Positions 37,703 to 49,660 of a stretch of 64,000 bases of DNA are shown here, piece after piece. Location of the stretch: contig FTLJ01000454.1 in NCBI GenBank assembly GCA_900155495.1, positions 1 to 64,000 of the forward strand, read 5' to 3'. Source of the stretch: Porogramme epimiltina (taxonomy: Eukaryota; Basidiomycota; Agaricomycetes; Polyporales; Polyporaceae). Within the stretch, counting starts at the first letter, position 1, and each line of letters opens with the position of its first letter. The notes below the pieces were generated by a model. It had not been told where the DNA came from. It ran no database searches and was given only the letters and a program-made list of their open reading frames with translations. Position numbers and translations under genes: made by a program.

Positions 37703-40700
37703 AATCTGCCTGCCCGCGCTGGCCCCAGGTCAGCTGACGGTGGCGAATAGACTCCTCTCTAGTATGCTTTCCATCCTGCTCGAACCCCGTGTCTCGACAC
37801 GCGATATCTATCATTATCTGCCGCTCTGTTGTACGCTCCCCCGCCATTCCCCGCTGCCCGACTTCCCGTCTCGCGAAAATGAACGGTTGAGGCCCTAAGG
37901 CTCCCCGCTCAACTGGTCACGCCGCAGTTCTCCATCTATCGTCATCTCCTATCTCCATTTATCTTCGGGCTTGGGGGGCGCTGGCGCGCACAAATACACG
38001 GACAATGTTCCAGCGACTCGCATCGTCTCCCGTAGAATTGGTTTTTCTCCTATCCCCCTCACTATCTCCGCTGTCTCCCTCACACCCGCATAGCACTCTC
38101 CGTCCCCTGCAACATCACACATCCCGTCCCCCCGCAATGACCTGCATCGTTTATGTACGATAGCATCCCCGCGCGCCGGTGCGGCGCGCAAACATCCACT
38201 CTTTTGTTCTCGGACCCCCGTCGGTTGCTTTATATCCTGGCCCTTTTTTACATGCATCTCACTCGCCTCGTCTCTTACGGCTCTCCAAAATCGCATCTCG
38301 TGTTTTGTCTGCTCCACTCAACCCATTATCACACTCCCCTCCCCTTCCCCCCGCACACACCACTGTACGCATAGCGACACCCATTTATCCCCATCTGCTT
38401 ACATGCACTCGCCTTTTCTCGAAATCACATCGATTTGGAACTCACGCGTGCGCGAGGCTCCTGCGATTGAGTGCGACGCGTGGCTGTCTTGGTCGTTTCG
38501 TATTTATGTCTTGTCTGTCGTCTCTGTTCGTCTTTCCTCGTCTCTTGGTGTCATGTTCTCGGCGCTCGGCGCTTGTCTCCCTTCCCGTTCCATTAACTCC
38601 TCCCTCGCTGATACTTACCCGCAATGCCTGTCGATCCTGATGAACCTCACTCTAATTTCCCCAGATCATTACGCTAGCCGCAACACATAACGTTGGCCTT
38701 ACCCCGGATCGTCGACCTGCGGGAGACTCGAGCGTCTGGTCTTATCAAGCACCTCCAAAGTTCTCCCTCTCCCATTCGTTGCGCCGCAGCGAGATACGTC
38801 CTACAAATTCGAACAACAAGGCGTTCCTGATCCACATCTCCGCACTACGTTCAAGCGGCAGGAGAACAATCACCATTGGCTGCCACGCCCCGTCAACCTA
38901 CACCTTTCCCCACATCTTCGCGCCTACGGCATCCGCTGCGGCAGCACCTCCTATCACCCAACCTTCCCCACGGACACACACCCAGTACCACTTCGCTCCG
39001 CCCCCAATTGCCTCCCCCACACGACTTTGTACACGGACTCCCGGCGCGCAGATGATATGCCCCTTCTCGGTTAGACCTCCCGCACCTGTTCAGCCATAGA
39101 TAGACCAGCGAATAAGTTATTACCTCTCCCTCCACTCAGGCTCGATCGCCCGCCGGCCCTGCGTGCCCTCGAGAAGACGCGTACGTACGGCACCCGGAGG
39201 CCCCGCCCGAGCCCCCGGCGGCGCAGCGCGTCCCCGACGCACCGGGTGGCACGTCCCCGACCGCGTCGACGGCAATGGTGCTCGCCCGCACCGGCGTCCA
39301 CACGGCTCTATCAGACAGCCCCCTGGCTATCTCTCCGCCGGGTCCTGGGGCCCGCATGGAAGATCACGGAGGGGAATTCCGAGGCAGCGCACGGGCGCAG
39401 GCTGGACGCGTCGGCGGGCACTGCTGCCGGCGGTCGCGCGCGCCACCGACGCGAGTCGAGGCGGGCGAGCGTGTCATCGATGACGTCGGTGCCGCGCCCG
39501 CTGGCCTCGCCCCCGCGCGCGACGGCGGTCTCGTGTCTTTTCGTGTCTCGCGCTCCAGTGGCTCTCCACCCGCCTTTTCCGCGCGAAGGCTATATTGATA
39601 CGTGCGACGCGCGCCGGCTTGTGGGGCGAGGGCGAGAGGGCTGTCTTCCGCGGGTGCGTGTATCAGAGCGCGAAGCGAGGGGCGCTGCGAGCTGTCGTGT
39701 GCGGGTTGCGCGCCGCGCCCTCGGTGTGGAGGGTGCCGGGGCGAGCGTCGCGACCGGCGTGTCAGCTGGAGGGCGGGAGAACTTGGGAAGGTCGAGGCGG
39801 GGTAAGGTGTGCCCCCCTGTGAGCGATGCCGTGTCCCACCTGTGTGGTTCGTGGAGAATAGTAGGTTCGATGGCGTAATGGGCAAAGAAGATGCTGCGCT
39901 TGCCCGAGTGTATGTACATTGAGGTGAAGTGTTTACTTGGCTACCGGTGATTGATTCCAACAGTGAATACCCTCAGGAACCTGTCCAGTAAAAGGCCGTC
40001 CGGAAGCCGTGGAACCCCCGACCACAATACTTGTAAGTCCGACCTAAACGCTGCCCAGAGTGAAACCTTGCTCACTAATTTGTAGTTCGTTCTTCAAGAC
40101 GCCAAGGGATGTGTCTTCCCGATTAGGGAGCGTGTGAGGCGTCCCCCTCCTCCGTGGACTCGGGAATTCTCAACTATCGATCGTTCGTCGCCGAGACAAA
40201 GGTCGCGGCGTGCTACGAGAGCAGTCCTAGGTCGTCGGTCGATCCAAGTGCTTCAGGTGACTAGTCCTTGGGGTGAGGAGCGCGCTGCACACGTACTAAC
40301 CATATTGCGGCGCGGGCATGTCAGCGTAAGCGCGCGACTTCTGAGGTTCGCTGGCACTTTGAGACAGGGTTCGAGGGCAAAACTGAACCTCCTCGCCTCG
40401 AGGTCCGCCCCCCATCGACGGTGAAGCCTCCTGCCGCTCCCCTGACCTCTCGCTGACCATCGCGGGATGACCAGCAGGTGGACCCCTCGATCGACCAGCT
40501 GCGCCACGCTAGGAGCTGGAAGTCCAGATGACCGTGCCTCGCCCGCTCGCGTTCGCGCATCTAGAAACCCGCGCCGCCCTACCCCTCGGAGCCGCCTCAT
40601 CGCGGCGCGCGGCGGTGGCGCGTCGTCTCGACGCCCCTCAACCGCGGCTGTGGACACGCCGGCACGTTCGTCCTGGGCGCCGCCACCCGCAGCCGCCGGG

Positions 40701-41920
40701 TGCGGAACGCGCCTAACGGGGACCTTCGAGCAAAACCCTCCAGTTTAGCCCTGCGCACCCAGCGGTTAGGCACGAACCCGCGTGCGAGCGAGCCGCGATC
40801 GGTGTGGGAGGCGGGGAGAGGGTGGTTTCCCGACACGGCCACCACGTTTTGAAAGCACGCGTTGGGTGACGGCGATAGGCAAGCCGCCAGAAGTTGCGAA
40901 GAAGCGCGAAGGACGGGGAGGGTGCCCAGTCGCGGCGCGATAGACTCGATCGCCCTAGCCCGGCCGCGCGGAGGCTTTCTGTCTCTAGGCTGTATAGTGG
41001 GCGTATAAATGGACGCCTGTCTCCACCGCGCGGGACGTGGACGCTATAGCGTATCTCGTGGAAGGAGGACGGCGCGAAGGAGGGCTGAATGGCGTGCCCC
41101 GCGCGGCGAACTTCAACGGCACGCGCGTGCCGGTGGACAGCTCGTCCTGCGCAATAGTTGAGAAACCGCGAACTGCAAGAACGAGACAACGCGAACGCGA
41201 GCTGGATGTACGGTCTAGGCAGTCTGGGGAAGGCGCGCGGCCTTTCTCGTCTGCGGGCCTGTCAGGAAGGGCTGGGAACGCGCGCGCACGAGGCGCTTTG
41301 TTATCTGAATGGGAGAAGCAACCCCGCGCCCCCGCCCTGACGACTTCAAGTCCGCTAAATGCGCCACCGCGGGGAACGCACGCCTTCGTTGGGACTCGGT
41401 GAATCCCCGCGTTGTCTGTGGCTGGTGAACGTGAGCTGTACCACACCTCGCCGCGGCGCTGCCGCCATTTGGATTGGGCGTGGCGCGCCTGGTGGGGTCG
41501 AGCAGGAATATGAAGCGGCGGTGCGAGGGGAACGGGGCAGAGATGTTGTAAGGCTATTCATGTGTGCCGACCAACGGCTAGGACCCTGCTTCGAAGTGTT
41601 CTCCATAGACGCAACCTTACTATTATTCCCCCAATGTGGTTCAGAAATGCGCGCTGCTGATGCATCGTGTTTGTTTCACATGTGAAGATTCGGTGGTGTC
41701 GGTATACGTGCTCGAAAGTGTAGAGGGGAAGGTTTTAGCACCTCGAGGCTACGATGAACGTATAACCTGTCCATTTGGCGTGCATCCATCTACTATGTAC
41801 AAAAATACAGACAGAGTTTCCATAGCGCCCTCACGAAGATCTGCCCCGAGAAATCGCTGTCTGGAAGTATCCAGAATGTATGTGAATTGGGTGATAAACC
41901 GACGCATGACTGGACCCAGG
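37703..41920. other. Gene-poor region after CBM21 gene
   Basis: 37.7-39.1 kb is strongly C/T-rich on the plus strand, like a long fungal leader or promoter; 39.1-41.5 kb is GC-rich with overlapping chance frames. A possible spliced remnant lies at about 38.9-39.8 kb (a frame reading TLYTDSRRADDMPLL before a donor-like GTTAGA, an acceptor at 39138, then Ser/Pro-rich frames), but no start or domain is visible. I do not call a gene. Confidence 0.45.
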
Positions 41921-42469
41921 CGCACCACAATGCCGTAGAGTAGAAAAGTCTATTCAGAGTTCACCATTGGAGCGTCTTTTAAACTGTCGATTGCAATCAA
42001 GCTCTACGCCTTGATCAACGGAAGCAATTCAGTAGATGAGAAATTTTGAATTGAAATTCTTACTCCCTCGCTGTAGGTTTTATCATACCGGGGAGGTAGG
42101 ATACTCCGCGTAGCGAATAGCTACGCTGCTCACATCGAGTTCAACAAAATGAAGGCAGAAGAGTTCGAAGCATTCTACCTCGGATCAGCGACATGATAGT
42201 AAAGGGTGGCGGGCACTATATGGTAGCATTGTGATAATGCAATCTAATACTATCCATGTTCGGAGATAAGCGCGGCGCTAAATTCTCTCTAAGCGCCAAG
42301 TCAGACACACCACCCCTCGTCGTCGTCTCAAAGGTTGCCGTCCCAGCTTTCACAGTCATCCAAACGTTGTCGCAAACCCTCGTCGATCCTGCATGAAACA
42401 ATCTCGCGTCCACAAGACGCATTGGGCGCGCGCGGCTCGGCTCCCTCCCCAAGCATCCGCCCTTCGCAA

Positions 42470-43400
42470 GCTTGTCAGGATATCGTCGAGTCATGCCCTC
42501 CGTGGCTTTCACCGCATCCGCTGTGGATTATCAACCTTCTCGGCGTTACGGTCTGTCGGAGAGCGGTGCCGTCATCTGTATCACCTCCTGCTTCCTCTCG
42601 TGCCTCTTCTTTGAAGCTTATAACGGTGGCCGCGACGTATCGATCATTGACATCCACGGCCGCATCATCCTCAGGATCACGGCGGCGGATGCATCCCCCC
42701 TTATCTGTTCAAGAATCCCATCAGGGAGAACGCGGCAATGAACTAGGTGACGCGCATCCGCAACGTCTACTACCAGCATGTGCTCACACAGGACAAGTAG
42801 TTAAACAAGTTCGAGAATGCGCCTGTGCGACTCTTCCAAATCTTCATCAGGTGCAGCAGCGATGGCACTCGCTCATCGCGTCGGTTCTCGGCCAGTTGCT
42901 CGTCGTCTCAGCCTATGCTCGGCGTCGCCCTATTCTGGGCGCCCGTGGACGAATGACAGCTCACCTTCGTCGGCTTCGCAATTGTGCCTGTCTCCGCGGG
43001 CGTGGTGGCACTGCAGAAGAACTTCGTCATCAGGTGTGAGGTGCGTCACCGGCACTAACACGACGAGGTCGCCGAGCAGTACTGCGACATAATCCGAGCT
43101 CCCCCCCGCGTTACTAACGAACTTCACCATGCCATTTCGAACGCCCACGCCACCCGTTCCCTATGTTTCAAAAGCGTCTTCTGCTCCAAGTTTGATTTCT
43201 TCCTCAACTGCGCTTCCACAATGGCCGCGCCCAGCGTGTTCATCAACTTAAGGTTGCAAATATGGCGTCGCTAGCGCGCTCATCTACCTCGCGGAGGCTC
43301 TTCTCTTCTATGTATACATGGTCCTCATCACAAACGGCATCTACTTCTATCTGCAGATGACTCAAATGCTACAATTGGTCGTGTTTGTCGAGCCCGCATC
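42470..43400 (+). pseudogene. Decayed ABC-transporter membrane domain, unit 1
   Basis: No long frame survives, but translated pieces line up with one half of an ABC exporter (ABCB/Ste6-like) membrane domain: TRIRNVYYQHVLTQDK-stop, KFENAPVRLFQIF, LTFVGFAIVPVSAGVVALQK, then after a stop HDEVAEQY, then VFCSKFDFF and YGVASALIYLAEALLFYV. Stops and frameshifts interrupt it, for example at about 42798 and 43054. The same pieces occur in unit 2, each with its own lesions, so the copy was probably already decaying or not under selection after duplication. No nucleotide-binding domain was found. The ABC assignment rests on pattern, not on a search. Confidence 0.5.
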
Positions 43401-44106
43401 TCTCCTCTCGTGACATAGCTGACACGTAACCGTGGCCCACCGCATTGCTCAGTCCGTTCACGCTACGAGCGTCTCCAACAAGCGGCAATGCAACCATGGG
43501 CGCGAGAATCCATCGGACAAGCCGGGTTGAGATGCAGCTATACTCACGGGCTACAGCCATGGTGTCGAGAACGACAAAGGTTATGCTACTCACAGAGGGC
43601 TTCAACATCGTCCGGCCTGACGGTCTCGTGCTGCATCGCAGCGCCCACGTCAGGAGAAGGCTTCTTCATCAGGAAGAGGAGAAAGCAAGCCGCTATCTGT
43701 TATGCGGGCGTGTCTTGTGACTGATGGGTAAGTGTGGTCATCAACTTGCACGAAGGGTTTTCCACTGAGTATGTCTTCAGTAAAGCATGAGCTCATTGTT
43801 CTTATGAGGGGGTTATCTGGGGGGAAAGACCTGCTATTGTCAAGATCGTGCTTATGAAATGTCTGTAAGTTGTTTATAAGAGTCTCGACCGCCTAATATT
43901 TTCAGTATGTGAACCTTAGGGTCTTTTGGCAGGAGAGAGCAATGGCTGCGAACACGAAGCATCAGAAGCACATAACACAGAGTTGCATCATCTCACGAAG
44001 CGTGATGTTTTACGCTTAGACTAGCTCCTAGTCCATTGTCTCGGATGCCGTTAAAACTACGCTGACGCTGCTCTTCAACTACGTCACCAGATATATCTTA
44101 CCGACT

Positions 44107-44119
44107 CTATTTAAACAAG
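44107..44119 (+). promoter_or_regulatory. TATA-like promoter word, unit 1
   Basis: CTATTTAAACAAG is kept exactly between the two duplicated units although flanking sequence has diverged. It lies about 150 bp upstream of the called start here and 48 bp upstream in unit 2, suggesting a core promoter element. Confidence 0.4.
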
Positions 44120-44267
44120 CTGCTTGTGAGTGTTGCCTCCCCCCGAACCTCATCGCCACCTAACGTATATCGCGTACCCGTTCTTGCTGTGGGCATCTCC
44201 TTCCTGATTCTTTTATCTGGCCTAGTCAGGTCCACAGGAGCCTCAGTCGGAGCCTAGCTCCCCACCA

Positions 44268-45242
44268 ATGGTTTTCTCATCCGTAGAAATGCAACACGAT
44301 CACCTCTCTCGCACAACGATAGGGTTCACTTTACCAGGTGACCCAACAACAATCGTGTATCCAACCTGGCCAGACACTACATGGTCCGACAGCTCGACAT
44401 CGTCTACAAGGTCGACGGAGTCAATACCAATCAGCCCAAAGGACCCTACTGCTGTTTCAATCTCTTCAGCATCGACAACCCACACTTCAGCATCGACAAC
44501 CTACACTCCAGCATCTACAACCAACAAAACATCCCCATCTATGTCAACAGACATCGCTCCATCCACCCTCCCCTCAAATCACCCGGGGCCCAATTCAGAG
44601 GCCGGTGGCACACCTCCCATGCTCAATCGCGGTGCTGTCGCAGGTGCAGCTGTTGGTGGAGCCTCAATAGTCGCCCTTATTGCAACTATCCTCGTCATAC
44701 TCGGCAAACGATTGCGCCGTCGTCACTCGCGGTTGTCTGGAGAACGTTTAGAAGTCAAAGCAGCGCCCCATTCGGCTAACATCGCCGACACCTCCATGAT
44801 GGCCTCCCCTTCGTCCACACCAACTTCTATCGTGGCATTATCCGATGTGCGCCGCCCAGGACGCTTCACACGCCTCTTCCTTCGCGGGGCACCCGACTCC
44901 GTCTCCGTCGAACGCAGTCCGGTACCTACTACGGTGGCCGCCCCTTCTTTCACGCGACCACCCGTTTCCACTCCAAGACTGCGAGGGGTTGAGGAAAAAC
45001 TACCTCTTTCTGCGTCTCCACACGAGCGAGAACAATATGCAGTAGACACGTCGATGAGCGTTAGCTCGGGGCCAACACGAGCAAATGTGACGTCTTCGGG
45101 TATCTCAGCCCTGCAATCCCAAGTTGCCGCGCTGGAACACACGGTCGCAATGCTCACCGAACGACAAGAGGCGCATTGGTGGCGCCCTTCGGTCATGGAG
45201 CCGCCTCCAGAATATGATCCTGCAGGAGACGGTGGGCTATGA
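44268..45242 (+). CDS. Single-pass membrane protein with PPxY tail, copy 1
   Basis: 324 residues without introns. A Ser/Thr-rich, mucin-like N-terminal part (about 40-118, with runs of SSASTTHTSASTTYT type) is followed by one helix GAVAGAAVGGASIVALIATI (about 123-146) and a KRLRRRH stop-transfer. The cytoplasmic tail ends in a short coiled coil SALQSQVAALEHTVAMLTER, then EPPPEYDP: a PPxY (PY) motif. No signal peptide is in this frame. Just upstream, in another frame, PVLAVGISFLILLSGLV looks like a lost signal peptide, ended by a stop at about 44248, so the N-terminus may be broken. Close paralogue at 47576. Function unknown; PY motifs bind WW domains such as those of Rsp5-type ubiquitin ligases (family knowledge), so an adaptor role is inference. 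Confidence 0.65.
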   Translation: MVFSSVEMQHDHLSRTTIGFTLPGDPTTIVYPTWPDTTWSDSSTSSTRSTESIPISPKDPTAVSISSASTTHTSASTTYTPASTTNKTSPSMSTDIAPSTLPSNHPGPNSEAGGTPPMLNRGAVAGAAVGGASIVALIATILVILGKRLRRRHSRLSGERLEVKAAPHSANIADTSMMASPSSTPTSIVALSDVRRPGRFTRLFLRGAPDSVSVERSPVPTTVAAPSFTRPPVSTPRLRGVEEKLPLSASPHEREQYAVDTSMSVSSGPTRANVTSSGISALQSQVAALEHTVAMLTERQEAHWWRPSVMEPPPEYDPAGDGGL

Positions 45243-46029
45243 ACTCCGCTTGAGACCTCGGTTCACCAAGGGAGGCGTAAGGTGAGTGTATGACTTTGAC
45301 CGTGTCTTGATATATGTATTTAATGTCTGCTGTCATGTCGCAGCACATGAATTCTGAGCAGGTTTTATATATGTATACCGTCGACATTGGAGGATAGGCT
45401 GGGCCGCGGAGCAACCATACGAGTACGGTTAATCACGTGTAAAGGCGATCATACAGTCTAGACCCTTGCGCGCCACAATACCGTACAGTAGAATAGTCTA
45501 CTCAAAGTTCGTCATCAGAGCGTCTTCCAAACTGCCAGTTGTAATACATCTCTTGTTTAAAGAAAGCAAATGGGAAAATGAGAGAATCCAGCTCGTATTC
45601 ATCTTGTTACACCTTCGCTGCCAGTGTAAGTTTCATCAGTCCGAGGAGGTGCATCATGCAGCACATGCCAAATATCTTTCCGATGGACCCGTAATCTGAG
45701 CGATGGTCTCAACAAGAGCAGTAGTATGCGGTACTAGTGCTGTGATAATGCAACCTAGAGCCCGCGCTAAATCTTATCTAGGCGCCGGGTCAGTCCCTCT
45801 TCGTCCTTGTTGCAAGCCTTCCTTGATCCCCACCTGGCAAAAACGGGCATCTACTCTGTATCTGCCACAGCCCATGTGAAACCGCACGGTCTTCATGCTA
45901 GTCCCTTGGATGCAGAGATTTGCCAGTAGGAGCAACTCCTCCAGAAGGTCCGCCATCGGATACCGCACTGTGTGGAGCGTCAGCAAAGGTCCATCCCGAA
46001 AGTTCGTCGTTATGGTTCCGGCCTTCCTG

Positions 46030-46850
46030 TCTGGTGCGTAGATCGTCTGTAACAGGCTCGTGTGACGTATCGATCATCTACATCTACAGTGGCATCGTCC
46101 TCGCCATAACGGCGGCTGTTAACCTCTTCGTCGGGCCAAATACTTCCATAACAGAGAACGTGGCGGTGAGCTGGGTGACGCACATCCGCAACGTCTGCTT
46201 CCGGCGCGTGCTTTGTGCGGCACAAGAAGTAATCCGACAAGGCCGAGCGGCGAGAACGCGCCCGTGCGACTCGTCCAAATCCTCATCAAGGACAACGGCG
46301 GCGTGCGTTTGTTCATCGCCTCGGCCAGTCTTTCGTCGTCTCGGCGATGCTCTGTCACGTTGACCGGTTTCTAGCGCCCATACGCTCGTGGCAGCTCACG
46401 CTTGCTCAGCTTGACGATTGCGTGACGCGCCTTTTTTCGAGGGGGTCATGGCGCTGCAGTAAATCTTCGTCACCAAATGCGAGGTGCACAACGAGCACAC
46501 GCACAATGAGGCCATACAGTACTACAACGTAATTCACGTTACTCGCCCGCGTCTTCTCCCTAGTACTAACGACCTTCGCTAGGCCATTTGGAACGTCCAC
46601 GCAGTTCGTGCCATGGGTTCCTGAAGCGCCTTCATCCCCAAGCCTGATTCAGTTGTCGATTTCGCATTCACCATCGGCATGCACACATATGGCGCGTCGC
46701 TAGCGCGCTCATCTATCCCGCGGAGAGAATTCCCTTCTATGTCGGGGCGGTCCTCTTTGTAAACGGCACCTACTTCTATCTACGGATAATCCAAATGATG
46801 AAGTCGGTTGTGTCGGTCGAGCCCACGCCTCTCCCCTCATGACACAGCTA
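46030..46850 (+). pseudogene. Decayed ABC-transporter membrane domain, unit 2
   Basis: Counterpart of the fragment in unit 1 with different lesions. Readable pieces: CDVSIIYIYSGIVLAITAAV, WVTHIRNVCFRRVL, then in other frames KDNGGVRLFIAS, IFVTKCEVHNEHTHNEAIQY and ALIYPAERIPFYVGAVL. Frame changes separate them. Together with unit 1 they allow recognition of an ABC exporter membrane segment; neither copy can make it. Confidence 0.5.
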
Positions 46851-47515
46851 ACATGCGATTGCAGCCCACTGCATCGCCTGGACCGTCCGCACTATGCGCG
46901 ACTGCAACAATGCAATCATGGGAACGAGAGACCATGGACCGACGCTGGTGGGGATTGCCCTATGCTCACGAGCTACAACGAGGAAGCCAGAACCCAACGG
47001 TCATGCACGGTATCGCAACACACTAGCTAAAAGATGCCCTCTTCATCAGTAAGATCGGGAAGAGGAGAACACAAGCCACCATCTGCTGTGCGAGCATCTT
47101 TCGTAACTGACAGGTAAGTGTAGTCCTCAACTTGTACGAAGGATTTCCCATTGCATATTTCTTCTATAGAGAACGAATACCGTATGCCTGTTGCGAGGGA
47201 ATGTCCTAGGAGAGATGCAATCTAAGGAACTATGGTCAAGATCACGTTTATAAGACATCTGTAGGTTTTTCCACAACCCTTTACTGTTCACAGGATACCT
47301 ACCTCGTGATAGTGTCCGTGTGCCGAATTTAAGGTCTTTTAGCGTGAGAACAACGGCCGCAAAAGTAAAGCATCGTAAGAGTGCGTAACACAGCTGTATC
47401 ATTACACGAAGCGTGTTATAGTTCATATTTCATACTCAGCCCAGCTCTTAGTTCGTCTGATGCCGGTGAGACTTGATTGACCAGTTCATAGCTCACCAGA
47501 CACATCCGGGCAGCC

Positions 47516-47528
47516 CTATTTAAACAAG
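47516..47528 (+). promoter_or_regulatory. TATA-like promoter word, unit 2
   Basis: Exact copy of CTATTTAAACAAG from unit 1, ending 47 bp before the ATG at 47576. Confidence 0.4.
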
Positions 47529-47575
47529 CCACTCGTGAGTGTTGCCCTTCCCCAATTATCACCGCTGCCTGACAT

Positions 47576-48643
47576 ATGTCGCTCATGCGTTCTTGCTGTG
47601 GAAGCCTCGGCACTTCTCTCATCGGGGTCCTTATATCCACCGATATAGGGCCGCCGAGATCACTTTCAGAGCCTAGCTCCACACCGACAGCTTTTTCATC
47701 CGGGGAGGCGCGTGGTCGCCCCCCTCACCCATCGATACCAGTGTTCACAATAACCGAGGGAACTAGAACAATCGTGTTCCCAGTTATGCCAAACTTCACT
47801 TCATTCGAAAATCCGACATTATCGACAAAGTCGACAAATTCAACGTCAACCAGCTCGACAGACCCTACTACTCATGATATCTCAATCTCTTCAGCACCGA
47901 CCATCTCGACCACCTACCCAATAGTCCCGTCTGCACCAACGAACATCGCCCCACCCACCCTCTCCTCAGAACACACCTTGGAGTCCAGTTCAAAGGCCGA
48001 CAACACGCCTCCTCCTTCCATGCTCGATCGCGGTGCCATCGCAGGTGCAGCTATTGGTGGAGCCTCGACAGTTGTCCTCATCGCAACTGTCTTCACTATG
48101 CTCAGCAGACGACTGCGCCGACGTCACCCGCAGTCATCCAGAGAGGGTTTGGAGGTCAAAGCAGCGCGCTATTCGGTCAACATCACCAATACCTCCATGA
48201 TGGTCTCCCCTTCGTCCATACCAACTTCTATTGTTGATTTATCCGATGTGCATCGCCCAGTGCGCTTCACGCGCCTCTTCCTTCCCGGTGGGCCCGACTC
48301 TATCTCCACTGACTGCAGTCCGGCATCTACCGCCGTGAACGCCCCCTCTTCCACCCGGCCACCTTTTCCCCCTCCAGAACTGCGAGGAATTGATGAAAAG
48401 CCACCCCTTTCGACGCCTCCACGCGAACGAGAGCAGCATATAACAAACACACCGACGGGCGTTAGCTCGGGGCCTACCCCAGCAGATGTGACATCTTCGG
48501 AGATCTCGGCCCTGCGATTGCAAGTTGCCGCGCTAGAGCAGACGGTCGCGATGCTCACCGAACGACAAGAGGCGCATTGGTGGCGCCCTTCGGCCACCGA
48601 GCCGCCTCCCGGATATGATCTTGCCGGAAATGGTGGAGCATGA
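47576..48643 (+). CDS. Single-pass membrane protein with PPxY tail, copy 2
   Basis: 355 residues, no intron, paralogue of 44268-45242. Ser/Thr/Pro-rich outer part, helix GAIAGAAIGGASTVVLIATV (about 154-177), RRLRRRH stop-transfer, and a tail with FTRLFLPGGPDS, then the coiled coil SALRLQVAALEQTVAMLTER, the block EAHWWRPS shared with copy 1, and EPPPGYDLAG (PPxY). The start MSLMRSCCGS gives no convincing signal peptide; a frame change relative to copy 1 falls in the signal region. The membrane helix, coil and PY motif are the best conserved parts between copies, which suggests selection on the cytoplasmic side. Confidence 0.68.
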   Translation: MSLMRSCCGSLGTSLIGVLISTDIGPPRSLSEPSSTPTAFSSGEARGRPPHPSIPVFTITEGTRTIVFPVMPNFTSFENPTLSTKSTNSTSTSSTDPTTHDISISSAPTISTTYPIVPSAPTNIAPPTLSSEHTLESSSKADNTPPPSMLDRGAIAGAAIGGASTVVLIATVFTMLSRRLRRRHPQSSREGLEVKAARYSVNITNTSMMVSPSSIPTSIVDLSDVHRPVRFTRLFLPGGPDSISTDCSPASTAVNAPSSTRPPFPPPELRGIDEKPPLSTPPREREQHITNTPTGVSSGPTPADVTSSEISALRLQVAALEQTVAMLTERQEAHWWRPSATEPPPGYDLAGNGGA

Positions 48644-48847
48644 ACTCCGCTTGGGACCTCGGTCGATGTACGGGGAAAGAAAGGTGAGCGTACGACTGCG
48701 GCTGTGTCTTGACTCGGGGAGTCTAATGTCTACTCTGTCGCAGTGCAAAAATTCTGAGTAGGTTTTATACACACCGCAGACATTGGAGGATAGGCTCCGC
48801 GGAGCGGCCATGCGAGTACGGCCAATCACATGTAGACGGCGATCATC

Positions 48848-49660
48848 CTTCGAATTCAGTATAAGCCCTCCGCGCTCGCTCTACCTCCGAGTTCTCCGCG
48901 GGCGGCATAGCGACGCGTCACCGCATTATCGACGCCCTCTGAGTGCTGGTCCCGTCGTCCAAAGGGACGAGGGATGATACTGTGCAATAGTGGTACTCAG
49001 CATAAAGTTCATAACCCTCAGTAGACCGATTGCGACTTACTATCAGAGGGATTGTGCGAGACGAGCCTGACGTCGGAATGTTGACGGCCGGCATGACATG
49101 TACCTAAAAGGCGCCGCTTCGGCGCTTCTCACGGGTTCTCCGTCTCCGCTATGCTGCCATGCGAGGTCCAGGCCATGCCCTCAACGCCGTTGCCGCGGTC
49201 AAGAATGTCGACGGAAGAGACCTCTGGAGGGATTATGTACCTATCTGCCGTACGGGTAGTCGGGGTGGGCTTCCGCGCACTATTCCTTGCCACCGTGGCG
49301 CTCACTCAATTTTAAAGATGCACCTTCATGTCCGCGGGTTATTGAATACAGCGTCATGGAATGGACGCGGTAGTGACTAAGGTCGTTCAAAATAATGCTG
49401 GGAAGACTACCAGCACTCTTATACTAGAATCATGCCTTGAGTCGAGGCCCGCTCGGGTGAGTCTCGCACGCTCCCCTACTTCTATTCATTCCCCTCGCTC
49501 AGTCCGCCTCACCCCATACCCCCACACTCCTTCTACGGTTCTTCGCCGACATAACGTAGGGTCTACACTCCTTTATGTTCAACTCATAGTGCTGGGGAAA
49601 GGTGTGGTGATACTTCAACTTCTTCTCAACCCTCCTAACTGACGCTGTCTTCTCGGCAGG
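48848..49660. other. Intergenic, possible upstream exon
   Basis: 813 bp. The sequence CTGTCTTCTCGGCAG directly before 49661 looks like a splice acceptor, so an unseen first exon (perhaps with a signal peptide) may lie here. I could not identify it. Confidence 0.4.

Larger units (their letters stand above)
41921..45455 (+). repeat. Tandem segmental duplication, unit 1
   Basis: Diverged direct copy of 45469-48847. Matching landmarks in order: a start block around GTAGAGTAGAA, a decayed ABC-transporter fragment, a CTATTTAAACAAG promoter word, a single-pass membrane-protein gene, and a 3' block around GGAGGATAGGCT. The two units lie head to tail with only about a dozen bases between them. Many small indels separate them, so the duplication is not recent. 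Confidence 0.75.
45469..48847 (+). repeat. Tandem segmental duplication, unit 2
   Basis: Second copy of the unit described at 41921, same order of landmarks, about 150 bp shorter. It begins with a block around GTACAGTAGAATAG and ends with GGAGGATAGGCTCCGCGGAG near 48787 and the AATCACATGTAGACGGCG block before 48847. Confidence 0.75.

Noticed and set aside
38880..39880. Possible spliced gene with Ser/Pro-rich frames
   Set aside because: No start codon, domain or consistent frame across the putative intron could be found.
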